Positions 26,910-35,989 of a DNA stretch of 64,000 nt are shown here, one piece after another (positions within the stretch are counted from its first letter, which is position 1; each line of letters begins with the position of its first letter). Below the pieces are notes generated by a model. The model did no database searches. It worked only from the letters and a program-made list of their open reading frames with translations, and was not told where the DNA came from. The translations under genes were made by a program, and so were the position numbers. The stretch spans positions 4,586,501 through 4,650,500 of the forward strand of contig NZ_CP018099.1 in NCBI RefSeq assembly GCF_001886815.1, in the 5' to 3' direction. The stretch is from Caldithrix abyssi DSM 13497 (GTDB lineage: Bacteria; Calditrichota; Calditrichia; Calditrichales; Calditrichaceae).

Positions 26910-28192
26910 TTCAACCTCTGTTCCTTCTTTTCAGGCAGGTAAATAACGCCCACGCGGTTTTGAGGGGTCAAAAATTTTTGCGCGGTGGACATCAGGTCGT
27001 CTGGAGTAATGTTCATGTAAACATCGATCTCTTCATTTAAATGGTTCGCATTTTGGTAATAGGTGTAATACATATTCAGCAGATCGGCGCGCACCGAAAC
27101 CGATTGCAATTCGCGTACTTTTTGGGCAATGATCTGGTTTTTAACGCGCTCCATCTCCTGCTGCGTGATTGGTTCGTTTAATATGCGTTCCATCTCTTCG
27201 TCTATTTCGCGGCGAATGTCTTCTATCGACTGATCGGGCTTTGGTGTGGCCACAATAAAAAACAACGAGGTATCGATCATGGGCAAAACAAAAGTCTGGA
27301 TGTCCTGCACAATTTGTTTTTGGCGAACCAGCTTTTGAATAAAGCGCGCGCTTTTTCCGCCGTTTAAAACGCTGGCAATAAAATCGCCGTGGTACACTTC
27401 GCTAGATGAGATGCCCGGTAAATGGTAAGCAAAGTGTAAACGCGGCAACTGAACATGATCGTGAATTTCAGAAAGTTTTTCGCCCTGATTGTAAGCGGAA
27501 AAATGCTTGTTAACGGGCGGGATGTTTTCGTAGGGCGGAATTTCGGCAAAATACTGTTCGATCAGCTTTTTGGCCTGCATCACATCAAAGTCCCCGCTGA
27601 GAACCAGGCTGGCATTATTGGGCGCGTAATAGGTTTTAAAGAATTGGCGGATGTCGTCAAGCGTGGCTTTTTCCAGATCGGACATGTAGCCGATGACCGG
27701 CCAGTGATAGGGATAATCCGCTGGAAAAGCAAGTTCCAGAATTTTTTCCAGCCATAAGCCATAGGGCTGATTTTCGTAACGCTGCCGCCGTTCATTTTTA
27801 ACCACTTCTAACTGCGTCCTGAACTTTTCTTCATTCAGCGCGGGAAGCAGAAAACCCATGCGATCCGATTCCAGCCAGAGGCCCATTTCCAGGTAGTGCG
27901 AAGGCAGGGTTTCGTAATAATTGGTGCGGTCAAAGTAGGTGGAGCCATTTAAAGTGCCGCCCACGCTCTGGATGAGTTGAAAGTGCATTTCCGGCGGAAC
28001 GTGCTGGCTGCCCTGAAACATCATGTGTTCAAACAGATGCGCAAAGCCGGTTTTACCGGGGCGTTCGTTTCTGGAACCCACCCGGTACCACAGATTGATG
28101 GCCACGATGGGGATCTGGCGATCCTGATGTAAAATAACATGCAGCCCGTTGGGCAGTTGGTATTCTTCAAATTCGATTTTAATTCCTGGCAT
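26906..28192 (-). CDS. M16-family zinc peptidase, catalytic subunit
   Basis: 428 residues from the ATG preceded by AGAAGGAATCG; a TTG six codons upstream is in frame but lacks its own site. Inverzincin motif H52-L-F-E55-H56 with the third zinc ligand expected in the following helix (about 125-135). Expected to form a clamshell heterodimer with the inactive partner encoded directly after it and cleave peptides. First gene of the four-gene minus-strand run. Confidence 0.92.
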   Translation of the reverse strand: MPGIKIEFEEYQLPNGLHVILHQDRQIPIVAINLWYRVGSRNERPGKTGFAHLFEHMMFQGSQHVPPEMHFQLIQSVGGTLNGSTYFDRTNYYETLPSHYLEMGLWLESDRMGFLLPALNEEKFRTQLEVVKNERRQRYENQPYGLWLEKILELAFPADYPYHWPVIGYMSDLEKATLDDIRQFFKTYYAPNNASLVLSGDFDVMQAKKLIEQYFAEIPPYENIPPVNKHFSAYNQGEKLSEIHDHVQLPRLHFAYHLPGISSSEVYHGDFIASVLNGGKSARFIQKLVRQKQIVQDIQTFVLPMIDTSLFFIVATPKPDQSIEDIRREIDEEMERILNEPITQQEMERVKNQIIAQKVRELQSVSVRADLLNMYYTYYQNANHLNEEIDVYMNITPDDLMSTAQKFLTPQNRVGVIYLPEKKEQRLK

Positions 28193-28274
28193 TCGATTCC
28201 TTCTATCCAAATGAAATTCCGTTACAAAAGCGTTTCAATAAAGTTAAAATCTAACAAAGGTAGCTATAGGATTC

Positions 28275-28314
28275 CAGTAAAAATAAAAGCGCTCTGAAAA
28301 ATCAGAACGCTTTT
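28275..28314 (-). terminator. Terminator of the thiol-redox operon
   Basis: AAAAGCGCTCTGA (28285-28297) pairs with TCAGAACGCTTTT (28302-28314) with small mismatches. On the minus strand the hairpin is followed by TTTTATTTTT, 30 bp after the tlpA-like stop codon. Confidence 0.8.
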
Positions 28315-28344
28315 ATTCTCCTTAGAGGGAGGGTTATGAGAAGT

Positions 28345-28929
28345 CTATAATAAATCTTTAATAATGCCTTCAAAAACATCCTTGGGTCTGGAGCCAACGA
28401 TGCGGCCAACCACTTTGCCCTCGCGGTTGATGACAAAGGTGGTGGGTATGCTGCGGATGCCGCCGTAAAGCTGAGAGACGCCTTTGGTGTCATAAACAAC
28501 CGGATAGTTGATGCCCATCTCTTTGGCGAAAGGTTTTACTTTGTCCACGTTCTGAAATTCCCGTGGATCTACCGCCACGCCCAGGATCACAAATCCATCG
28601 TCTCCGTATTGATCGATGAGCTCGATAAATGCCGGTATCTCCTTCCGACACGGCGGGCACCAGGTCGCCCAGAAGTTTACAAAAACCACCTTGCCTTTAA
28701 AGTCGCTCAGGCTCACTTCGTTGCCATTCAGATCGTTAAGCGTAAAAGCGGGGGCTTCCGGATATTGTTCGTCTTGCTGCGCCACGGACTGCGACGGCAC
28801 ATTGGCCGCTGATGGTTCTGCTTTAGAAGAATTGTTTGCGCCATTCAGCATCAAAATAGCCACGAAGATAATCAAAACAGCGCCAACGCCAAACATTAAG
28901 TAGCGCTTATTGTTTTTTACTAAAGCCAT
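28345..28929 (-). CDS. TlpA/ResA-like membrane-anchored thioredoxin
   Basis: 194 residues. One N-terminal membrane segment (about 10-30), a flexible Ser/Ala/Gln linker to about 58, then an AhpC/TSA-type thioredoxin fold with C91-PP-C94 in FWATWCPPCRKE. Such proteins face the periplasm and reduce disulfides, for example in cytochrome c maturation. Third gene of the trx-PDO-tlpA run, ending at a terminator. Confidence 0.9.
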   Translation of the reverse strand: MALVKNNKRYLMFGVGAVLIIFVAILMLNGANNSSKAEPSAANVPSQSVAQQDEQYPEAPAFTLNDLNGNEVSLSDFKGKVVFVNFWATWCPPCRKEIPAFIELIDQYGDDGFVILGVAVDPREFQNVDKVKPFAKEMGINYPVVYDTKGVSQLYGGIRSIPTTFVINREGKVVGRIVGSRPKDVFEGIIKDLL

Positions 28930-28948
28930 GAAAAAGACCCTTTCTTTC

Positions 28949-29602
28949 TTATTTCTTCATTGTTTTAAAATAATTTACAATGTTTTCAATAAATTGTTTT
29001 TCGGGCAACGCCCCCTCGATGGCATGATCTTCGCCCACCACCGTGCGCGGCACGCCTCGTACATTGTAACGCATCGACAGGTGGGGAAATTCCGTGGCCT
29101 CTACCATATCGGCCACTATGTATGGATTTTCTATAGCCATTTTATGAGCCAACCGCACGGCGCGCGGACAATACGGGCAGGTTGGCGTCACAAACACTTG
29201 TAAACGCAGCGGCGCATCGATTTGTTTCAACAACTCACGCGATTCCGGACTTAACCCCGAATCTCCCTTAGAAACGTCCACAATATCTTCAATAATCGAT
29301 GAAAATTCATAACCGGACGGAATGCCGTAGTAGCGAATGCCGTAATCTTCTTTACCCTCAATAACTGTGGCTGGAATTTTGTCCACAGCATATTTTTCAG
29401 CAATTTCTTTATCCGTTACAAAATTATAAACGTTCAGTTTGATTTTATCGCTCAATTCGGCCAGCTCTTCCAGAATCTCCCGCGTTTCGCGGCAATACTG
29501 GCACTCAATTTCCTGAGTAAAATTGCTGATGGTCACCTCGTTTTCCAGGTTCGAAAACAAATTACGGATGTATTCTTTGTCTTTTTCCTGTAAAAGGCCC
29601 AT
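28949..29602 (-). CDS. Protein disulfide oxidoreductase (PDO), two thioredoxin folds
   Basis: 217 residues, typical length. Two tandem thioredoxin-like domains, each with an active site: C34-QY-C37 and C142-PY-C145. PDOs of this type are found mainly in hyperthermophilic and thermophilic bacteria and archaea and act in cytosolic disulfide formation or reduction. It sits 16 bp after the thioredoxin gene, with a GAGGAGC ribosome-binding site. Confidence 0.9.
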   Translation of the reverse strand: MGLLQEKDKEYIRNLFSNLENEVTISNFTQEIECQYCRETREILEELAELSDKIKLNVYNFVTDKEIAEKYAVDKIPATVIEGKEDYGIRYYGIPSGYEFSSIIEDIVDVSKGDSGLSPESRELLKQIDAPLRLQVFVTPTCPYCPRAVRLAHKMAIENPYIVADMVEATEFPHLSMRYNVRGVPRTVVGEDHAIEGALPEKQFIENIVNYFKTMKK

Positions 29603-29618
29603 TTTTTGCTCCTCTCCT

Positions 29619-29960
29619 TTAGTTCATCGCATGGGCGCTGGCGGTGTAGTAATCCAGCTTACCCGTAATCATGTATTTAGGCACCGCGCCCACTATTTGA
29701 TCCACCACCTCGCCGTCTTTGAACAGCAGCAGGGTCGGAATACTCATGATATTGTAGCGCGCCGCAACCTGTGGATTTTGATCGGTATTCAGCTTAACGA
29801 CTTTGATCCTGCCGGCGTATTCCCTGGCGATTTCTTCCAGAACGGGCGCAATAATTCGACACGGCGCGCACCATGGCGCCCAGAAGTCCACCAACACCGG
29901 CTGATCCGATTTCAGAACCACCTGTTCAAAGGTGTAGTCATCTACTTCGATGGGTTTCAT
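29619..29960 (-). CDS. trxA: Thioredoxin
   Basis: 113 residues, cytosolic. Classic active site W30-C31-A-P-C34 (FWAPWCAPC); the cis-proline segment [15 protein letters not shown] follows near 75-90. Electron donor for cytosolic reductases, and here possibly for the TlpA-like and PDO partners encoded with it. Start supported by GGAGGAAAATAG. First gene of the operon. Confidence 0.94.
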   Translation of the reverse strand: MKPIEVDDYTFEQVVLKSDQPVLVDFWAPWCAPCRIIAPVLEEIAREYAGRIKVVKLNTDQNPQVAARYNIMSIPTLLLFKDGEVVDQIVGAVPKYMITGKLDYYTASAHAMN

Positions 29961-30189
29961 CTATTTTCCTCCGCTTATTTTCGTTATTTTTAAGAACTTT
30001 TGTTTTTGATGCAATTTTACCTTTCAGGATACAAATTAACCTTTATGTAAAGGCCTGCGTCCACATTGGGCAAAAAAATAATAAAAACCTCATAAATTTT
30101 TAATAGTACGCTTTTATTTCGCTATTAAATTTCATAAATTATCAAAATACTTTAGTGAAAAACAGAACAAAAAAGACAAGGAGAAAACC

Positions 30190-32007
30190 ATGCGTAAATT
30201 GTTAGCTATTTTAAGTTTTGTATTTATGCCTGTTTTTATTTTTTCTCAGGCAACTTTGAGTACCGGAGATGTCGCTATTGTAGGGTTAAATTGTGATAAT
30301 CCTGATGAGTTTTCATTTGTTGTTATGGTAGATATTCCTCCAAATTCTGAAGTAAAATTCACAGACAATGGCGTAAAGTCAGACGGCACATTTAGGACAG
30401 GAGAAGGAATTATTACCTGGACTTCTCCGTCAACTCAACTTACAGCAGGTACTGTTATTAATATTAAAAATGATGGAGCGTGGAGTACAAGTGAGGGGAC
30501 AGTTTCTGTTTCTGGTGGGTTTTATTTATCTACGAGTGGAGATCAAATAATTGTTTATCAAGGAAGTGAATCGGATCCAACATATATCTATGCTTTAAAC
30601 GATCAAGGGACTGGTTGGCAATCAGATGCAACAAACTCTAATGATTCAGCCTTACCCCCTGGTTTATCGGATGGTTACACAGCAATAGCTTTAGACGAGA
30701 TTGATAATGCTGTTTATAATGAATCTGTAACAAGTGGCACTAAATCAGAATTGCTTACAGCAATTAGTAATAAAGCAAATTGGAACGGGGATAATGATAA
30801 TAGACAAACCATGCCAACAGGACCATTTACCGTTATTGAGTCTAACAACACAACCGTTCAGTTCGCTACTGCGTCCGGAACCGCCGACGAAGGCGCCGGC
30901 ACCTATGACCTGGTGGTTACCATTGCCAATCCGGACGCCAATAACGCCACCACAGCCGATGTGGTGCTGGTTAGCGGCGACCCCGCAGATCTGGGCAACT
31001 ACACCACGCAAACCGTTACTTTTCCTGCCGGCAGTTCCGCCGATCAAATCGTGACCATCACCATTACCGATGATTCTGAGGTGGAAGGCGACGAAGACTT
31101 TACCTTTCAATTACAGAATGTGAGCGGCGGCAACGGCGCCATGGCCGGGAGCCCCTCGCAACACGTTTTGACCATCACCGACAACGATTTTGCCGACGTA
31201 CCCGACATTGTGATTAACGAAATCATGCAAAACCCCTCCGCCGTTGACGACAGTAAAGGCGAATGGTTTGAACTGTACAATAACGACACGGAAACCGTGG
31301 ATATTAACGGCTGGATCATCAAAGATGACGGCGTCGATTATCACGTTATCGACAATGGCGGTCCGCTGACCATTGCCCCGGGCGAATACCTGGTACTGGG
31401 CAATAATGACACGACGACGGTAAATGGCGGCGTACCGGTGGATTATATGTATGATAACTTTCTTTTAAGCAACAGCGATGATGAAGTGGTGCTGGTGTAC
31501 AGCGACGGCGTTACCGAAGTTGACCGCGTCAATTACGATGGCGGCCCCAACTTCCCCGATCCCAGCGGCGCTTCCATGGAATTAAAAAACCCTAACTATG
31601 ACAACAACGATGGCGCTAATTGGGATACGGCAACTACTCCTTTTGGCGATGGCGACCTGGGAACGCCCGGCGCACGAAACTCCAATTTCGTCAGCGCGCT
31701 GGAAGATGCCCCGGCTTTAAATGTTGAGTCGTTCAAGATTATGCAGAACTATCCCAATCCGTTTAATCCGGAAACGAAGTTATTAGTACATCTTTCCAGC
31801 AATGTAAGGCAGCTTAAGATCGATATTTTTAACGCCGCCGGACAGCATGTAAAGTCGATTTATCAGGGGGCATTAAGCGCAGGACAACACACCTTTTCAT
31901 GGAACGGCAGAGACAACAGCGGCAAGAATAGTCCTTCCGGCGTGTACTTTGCCACCATGAAAAGCGCTAACGCCCAACATTCTATTAAAATGATTCTCCT
32001 GCGTTAA
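30190..32007 (+). CDS. Secreted mosaic protein: lamin-tail, Calx-beta, T9SS sorting domain
   Basis: 605 residues. Signal peptide 1-19. Domains in order: an N-terminal beta-rich domain (about 20-215) with STSGDQIIVYQG and AIALDEIDNAVYNE, found in many Bacteroidota secreted proteins; a Calx-beta-type domain (about 220-330: GTADEGAGTYDLVVTI ... DDSEVEGDEDFTF); a lamin-tail domain (about 335-495: DIVINEIMQNPS ... GEWFELYNN); and a T9SS sorting domain (about 515-605: MQNYPNPFNPETK). The first domain is encoded in clearly AT-richer DNA than the rest (see findings). Start has AAGGAG. Confidence 0.82.
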   Translation: MRKLLAILSFVFMPVFIFSQATLSTGDVAIVGLNCDNPDEFSFVVMVDIPPNSEVKFTDNGVKSDGTFRTGEGIITWTSPSTQLTAGTVINIKNDGAWSTSEGTVSVSGGFYLSTSGDQIIVYQGSESDPTYIYALNDQGTGWQSDATNSNDSALPPGLSDGYTAIALDEIDNAVYNESVTSGTKSELLTAISNKANWNGDNDNRQTMPTGPFTVIESNNTTVQFATASGTADEGAGTYDLVVTIANPDANNATTADVVLVSGDPADLGNYTTQTVTFPAGSSADQIVTITITDDSEVEGDEDFTFQLQNVSGGNGAMAGSPSQHVLTITDNDFADVPDIVINEIMQNPSAVDDSKGEWFELYNNDTETVDINGWIIKDDGVDYHVIDNGGPLTIAPGEYLVLGNNDTTTVNGGVPVDYMYDNFLLSNSDDEVVLVYSDGVTEVDRVNYDGGPNFPDPSGASMELKNPNYDNNDGANWDTATTPFGDGDLGTPGARNSNFVSALEDAPALNVESFKIMQNYPNPFNPETKLLVHLSSNVRQLKIDIFNAAGQHVKSIYQGALSAGQHTFSWNGRDNSGKNSPSGVYFATMKSANAQHSIKMILLR

Positions 32008-32042
32008 GGGAAGCAACTTTAACAACAGGCGTCTTTTAAATC

Positions 32043-32077
32043 AAAAAGGCGGGGCATGAAATCTCCCCGCCTTTTTT
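32043..32077 (+). terminator. Intrinsic terminator after the mosaic secreted gene
   Basis: AAGGCGGGG and CCCCGCCTT flank a 10-nt loop and are followed by TTTT, 36 bp after the stop. Confidence 0.9.
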
Positions 32078-32244
32078 GCATGATATTGATCGTTTAATAA
32101 ATTTTGTTAACTATTTTGACCTTATTTCCGATAATCATAATAACAATTTGAACAATATTTAAAAATATTGACGCCGATCAATGATATGATGCGATTGGTT
32201 TGTATAATAATAAATAAAGGGGAAATTATATCCAGGAGGGATTT

Positions 32245-33579
32245 ATGAAAAATATAATTTTAATAATGGTTTTAATGTTCGGCGTAAGCATTGCAGCAGG
32301 GCAAACGATCTACCTCAGCGATGATTTTGAAGACGGCGATATTTCTAACTGGAAGCAAATTCCCGATTCCAATTGGACTGCTTCTACCATCGCTCCCATC
32401 ACAGGCAACTATTCTTTAAAGCACGCCCTGGCCGATACATTTGGCTCCAGTCATATCACCTATCCCATGGATAGTATTGATGTGCGTCATAAGAACATAA
32501 CCTGGCGTTTTAACCTGAAAAACGGCTCGTTCGATCCAACCACCGCCGTAAAGTTTTGGGTGTATCTGATGGTGCACGATACCACGGCAGTAAACGGCTA
32601 TGCGGTTGGCGTTAACCTTTCTGGTGAGAGCGACAGCCTTTCTTTGTGGAGATTGACCGCCAGTCAGCCAGATACGTTATTTTTGACCACCAGTTTCGAC
32701 TGGCAGCCCAATTCGCTGGTAGGTATTGAAGTTACAAGAGATTCGCTGGGCGTATGGGAGCTGAAATACGACTCAAACGGCAATTTTGACAATTTGATTA
32801 CGGCAGGCGCGGCTAAAGACGATGTTTATACGGCCATGAATTATTTTGGCATGTCGTTTTACTTTAAAACCGCTGAAGCCGGAGAAATATGGCTGGACGA
32901 TGTATTGATTCAGGATGCATCGCGAGTAAACGTGGCCGTCAAATCGTTTCTACAGGGACCGTTTGCGGCAGACACCATGGCCACCGATCTTTTGGCGCAG
33001 GATTTCATCCCGCAAAATCAACCTTACCATTCTTCTCCCTGGAATTATAATGGCGATGAAATTGTTTTAAATATGCCTTCCAATGTGGTTGACTGGATTC
33101 AGGTTCAATTGCGCACAGCGACCGACTCTGCTTCCACAGTGGCCACGCGCAGCGCGTTCATTACCAAAAATGGCATGGTAACCGATCTGGACGGCTACAG
33201 CCCGGTAAGTTTCTCTGGAATTGCAGACGGCAATTATTATGTGGTGCTCCGTCATCGAAACCATCTGGCGGTTATGACGGCCAATCCTTTGCCCCTATCT
33301 GTACAGACCACGCTCTACGATATGACCACCGGCCAGGATAAAGCGTATGGTTCATTGCCGCTGGTGGAATTGACAACAGGCGTTTACGGAATCCCCACGG
33401 GCGATGCCAATGCCAACGGCCAGGTGCAAAATGATGACAAAAATGATTTCTGGAACTCTCAGACCGGTCTGGCCGGTTATAAATCGGCTGATTTCAATGT
33501 GAACGGACAGGTGCAGAATGACGACAAGAACGATTACTGGAAGCAAAACGTGGGAAAAGGAACTTATGTGCCGTTCTAA
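32245..33579 (+). CDS. Secreted protein with two dockerin-like calcium-binding segments
   Basis: 444 residues. Signal peptide 1-19 (ILIMVLMFGVSIAAG). The N-terminal about 210 residues look like a concanavalin-like beta-sandwich (DDFEDGDISNWKQ, GEIWLDDVLIQD). The C-terminus ends in two dockerin-like loops: DANANGQVQNDDKNDFW (about 392-408) and DFNVNGQVQNDDKNDYW (about 421-437), each with the D-x-N-x-N-G spacing of a calcium-binding EF-hand-like loop. It has no T9SS sorting domain, unlike its neighbours. Start with AGGAGGG. Confidence 0.75.
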   Translation: MKNIILIMVLMFGVSIAAGQTIYLSDDFEDGDISNWKQIPDSNWTASTIAPITGNYSLKHALADTFGSSHITYPMDSIDVRHKNITWRFNLKNGSFDPTTAVKFWVYLMVHDTTAVNGYAVGVNLSGESDSLSLWRLTASQPDTLFLTTSFDWQPNSLVGIEVTRDSLGVWELKYDSNGNFDNLITAGAAKDDVYTAMNYFGMSFYFKTAEAGEIWLDDVLIQDASRVNVAVKSFLQGPFAADTMATDLLAQDFIPQNQPYHSSPWNYNGDEIVLNMPSNVVDWIQVQLRTATDSASTVATRSAFITKNGMVTDLDGYSPVSFSGIADGNYYVVLRHRNHLAVMTANPLPLSVQTTLYDMTTGQDKAYGSLPLVELTTGVYGIPTGDANANGQVQNDDKNDFWNSQTGLAGYKSADFNVNGQVQNDDKNDYWKQNVGKGTYVPF

Positions 33580-33615
33580 CAATTAGAGTAAATAAATAAT
33601 AAAAAGGAGATAAAA

Positions 33616-34497
33616 ATGTTTAGAGGGAAGTTGATTATATTAATCGCCTTTATGGCCAATGTCCTGTGGGCAACGGGCATTACTTTTACCTTTGAAAATA
33701 TCATGATCACCAGGGCGTCGGGCTTGATGTACTACGAGTTTGACGTGATGGCGCAAGCCGATCAGGCAGGCACCAGAATCGGGGATAATCAGGTTTACAT
33801 CAACTACAATACGCTTGGCTTCGGAACGAATGTGGCGGCCAATGGCAAAATCACCGTAGAAAAAGGAACACTGCTCAGCGGCGAACTGGTAGCCGGCCTG
33901 CCGTTATACGGAATTGTACAGGTGGTCGATAATGCCGATTCACGATTTGCGGTTACTGTTGAATACAAGTACCCGGACTCGCCTGGCTCGGCCAACGAAC
34001 TTTTGACCACTCCAGAACAACTGCTGCACATTAAAATCGAAATTGCCGATTCCAACCAGACGGCCGGACTCAGCTTTGAAGAGGCGTTGATGGTCGGGCA
34101 GCAATATCAATCGGATAATTCAACTAAATACTCGCCGGTGGTGGCTACCGATACCGATGACAGTCCCCTGGACGACACGCCAAGCGCCGTGGAGCAAAAT
34201 GGCCAGGTCGTTCCTGATCGATTTTATCTGTACAGCAACTATCCCAATCCCTTTAACCCGAGTACGACGTTGAAGTTTGACCTGCCGCAAAATGTACAGA
34301 ATGTGCGATTGGTCATTTACGATATTCTCGGACGCCAGGTGGCCGTGCTCTATTCCGGCAGCCTGATGGCAGGACGCTACACCTATATCTGGAACGGACA
34401 AAATCAATTTGGCGCGCCCATGCCTACCGGAGTTTACTTTGCCAGTTTTAAAGCAGATAACTATTCTAAAACCATTAAAATGATGCTGGTCAAATAA
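33616..34497 (+). CDS. Secreted protein with sorting domain; candidate cohesin-like partner
   Basis: 293 residues. Signal peptide about 1-20. A single beta-sandwich-like domain (about 22-185) with NQVYINYNTLGFG, GTLLSGELVAG and QLLHIKIEIADS precedes a linker and a T9SS sorting domain (about 205-293: LYSNYPNPFNPSTT). The domain order (one beta-sandwich plus sorting signal) would suit a surface-anchored binder, and it directly follows a dockerin-like protein in the same orientation. Family assignment as cohesin is inference only. Start with AAAAGGAGATAAAA. Confidence 0.7.
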   Translation: MFRGKLIILIAFMANVLWATGITFTFENIMITRASGLMYYEFDVMAQADQAGTRIGDNQVYINYNTLGFGTNVAANGKITVEKGTLLSGELVAGLPLYGIVQVVDNADSRFAVTVEYKYPDSPGSANELLTTPEQLLHIKIEIADSNQTAGLSFEEALMVGQQYQSDNSTKYSPVVATDTDDSPLDDTPSAVEQNGQVVPDRFYLYSNYPNPFNPSTTLKFDLPQNVQNVRLVIYDILGRQVAVLYSGSLMAGRYTYIWNGQNQFGAPMPTGVYFASFKADNYSKTIKMMLVK

Positions 34498-34533
34498 AAC
34501 ATATAGTTAAAGCCCCGGGCCAAAAGGCTCAAT

Positions 34534-34600
34534 GAGTAAAGGCGTATTAAGGCCTGAATGGTTCAAAATTTAAGTCTTAATACGCCTTCTTACTCTTTTA
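34534..34600. terminator. Bidirectional terminator between convergent genes
   Basis: GAGTAAAGGCGTATTAAG (34534-34551) and CTTAATACGCCTTCTTACTC (34576-34595) form a long stem with two bulges, followed by TTTTA. It serves the secreted protein on the plus strand and the MmgE/PrpD gene that ends at 34598 on the minus strand. Confidence 0.8.
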
Positions 34601-35989
34601 CCCCTTTAACAATCTCATCAATTCCGCTGTGTCCTCTACCATTTCCAGTTGATTGACCATTGCTACAATCTGATCGCGTCTGCGCTGTCCTGTCACAGCC
34701 AGAACCATGGAATCAAATTTTTTCAACAAGGTCTCCTCATCCATAGGTGTGCGGTAATCGCCAATGGGGTAGTCCAGCACCTTACGGAAGGTTTTGCCGT
34801 TTTTGGTTTTAATTTTGGCGGCTGCCTGTTTTAAAGCCGGAAAGGTCTTTTCAAATTCTTCATTAACCACCACCTTAATTTTAGGCAAAAGGGCGCGTAT
34901 TTGCGGATCGAAGATTTTTTCCTGAGTAAACGATTCCGGAGTGACGGCGCCATCCACAATGACGGCAGCCACGCAATAGGGCAAACTGTGGTCGGCCGTT
35001 TCACGCGTTTGTGGGTCGTATTTGGTCGGATCCGCCAGAATATCCGCCGCACGGGCAATGGTTTCGATGATTACCTCTTCAATAGAATCTTTATCGATTT
35101 GCTTCTCTTTCATCAGTTGTAAAACGGCTGACAGCGGCGTGTGCGTCAACGCTTCAGTGGGAAATGCTTTCATGGAGCAGCGGTTGATGCGGAAGCTCTC
35201 TCCCAGGCCGTCGAGCAGAATATCCAGATCAAACCGCCCGCCAAGGGTATCCACCAGTCCCTCTTTGCCGTCTATAACGTGAGCGGGGCCTTCGTAACCC
35301 CGTTGCGCTAATAAGGCACCCTGAAGGCCTGCCTGCGTGGCCATGGGATCAACTGTGTTTTTCATCATGGTCAAATGACCGGCCGTAACCACGCCCAGCG
35401 TAAAGGTGTGCGAAGCTGAGATGCCCACGGCGTGCGTCAATTGTTCTTCAGAAAGATCGAGTATTTTGCCGGCAGCCAAAGGCGCCGCAAAGCCGGTCAG
35501 CGTGGCGTGATGCCATTTACGTTCGCGCAGGCCCGGTTTGGCAAATTCGCACAGGCGTTGTTCCCATTCGTAAGCCAGCACAATGGCGGTAATCAGCTCT
35601 TTGCCGGTTTTGTGTAAAACTTCTGCCGGAGTTAAAACGGCGGGAATTAAATCACTGGGATGCGAAGGATCCTCTTCCCAGTAAATGTCATTATAATCCA
35701 GGGCGCGAATCATCAACGAGTTAAGTAATGCGGCATTTAAAACAGGTAGCTTTCGGGCAGAATTAATAACGCTCGCATCTTCTTTACCGCCCATATCATT
35801 GTAAAATGACCGCATAATTGCCACGTCGTCGGTTAAGCTTCCGCCAAAGGCACAACCTATGGAATCGAGCAAAAAACGCTTTACGTTTTGAATGGTCGTT
35901 TGATCAAGATCTTCAAAGGTGAGGCGCCTGGTAAATTGCGCCATTTTATAAGTGATGAATTCTTTTTGCATGCTTGCCATTCCTTTCAT
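34598..35989 (-). CDS. MmgE/PrpD-family protein
   Basis: 463 residues, usual length. Family includes 2-methylcitrate dehydratase (PrpD) and cis-aconitate decarboxylase. Signatures: LLDSIGCAFGGS near 38-50, GISASHTFTLGVVTAGHLTMMKNTVDPMA near 190-220, and KAFPTEALTHTPL near 270-285. No other methylcitrate-cycle gene is adjacent, so the substrate is open. The ATG at 35989 has AGGAGGAA 11 bp upstream; internal ATGs at residues 4 and 7 are alternatives. Confidence 0.85.
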   Translation of the reverse strand: MKGMASMQKEFITYKMAQFTRRLTFEDLDQTTIQNVKRFLLDSIGCAFGGSLTDDVAIMRSFYNDMGGKEDASVINSARKLPVLNAALLNSLMIRALDYNDIYWEEDPSHPSDLIPAVLTPAEVLHKTGKELITAIVLAYEWEQRLCEFAKPGLRERKWHHATLTGFAAPLAAGKILDLSEEQLTHAVGISASHTFTLGVVTAGHLTMMKNTVDPMATQAGLQGALLAQRGYEGPAHVIDGKEGLVDTLGGRFDLDILLDGLGESFRINRCSMKAFPTEALTHTPLSAVLQLMKEKQIDKDSIEEVIIETIARAADILADPTKYDPQTRETADHSLPYCVAAVIVDGAVTPESFTQEKIFDPQIRALLPKIKVVVNEEFEKTFPALKQAAAKIKTKNGKTFRKVLDYPIGDYRTPMDEETLLKKFDSMVLAVTGQRRRDQIVAMVNQLEMVEDTAELMRLLKG

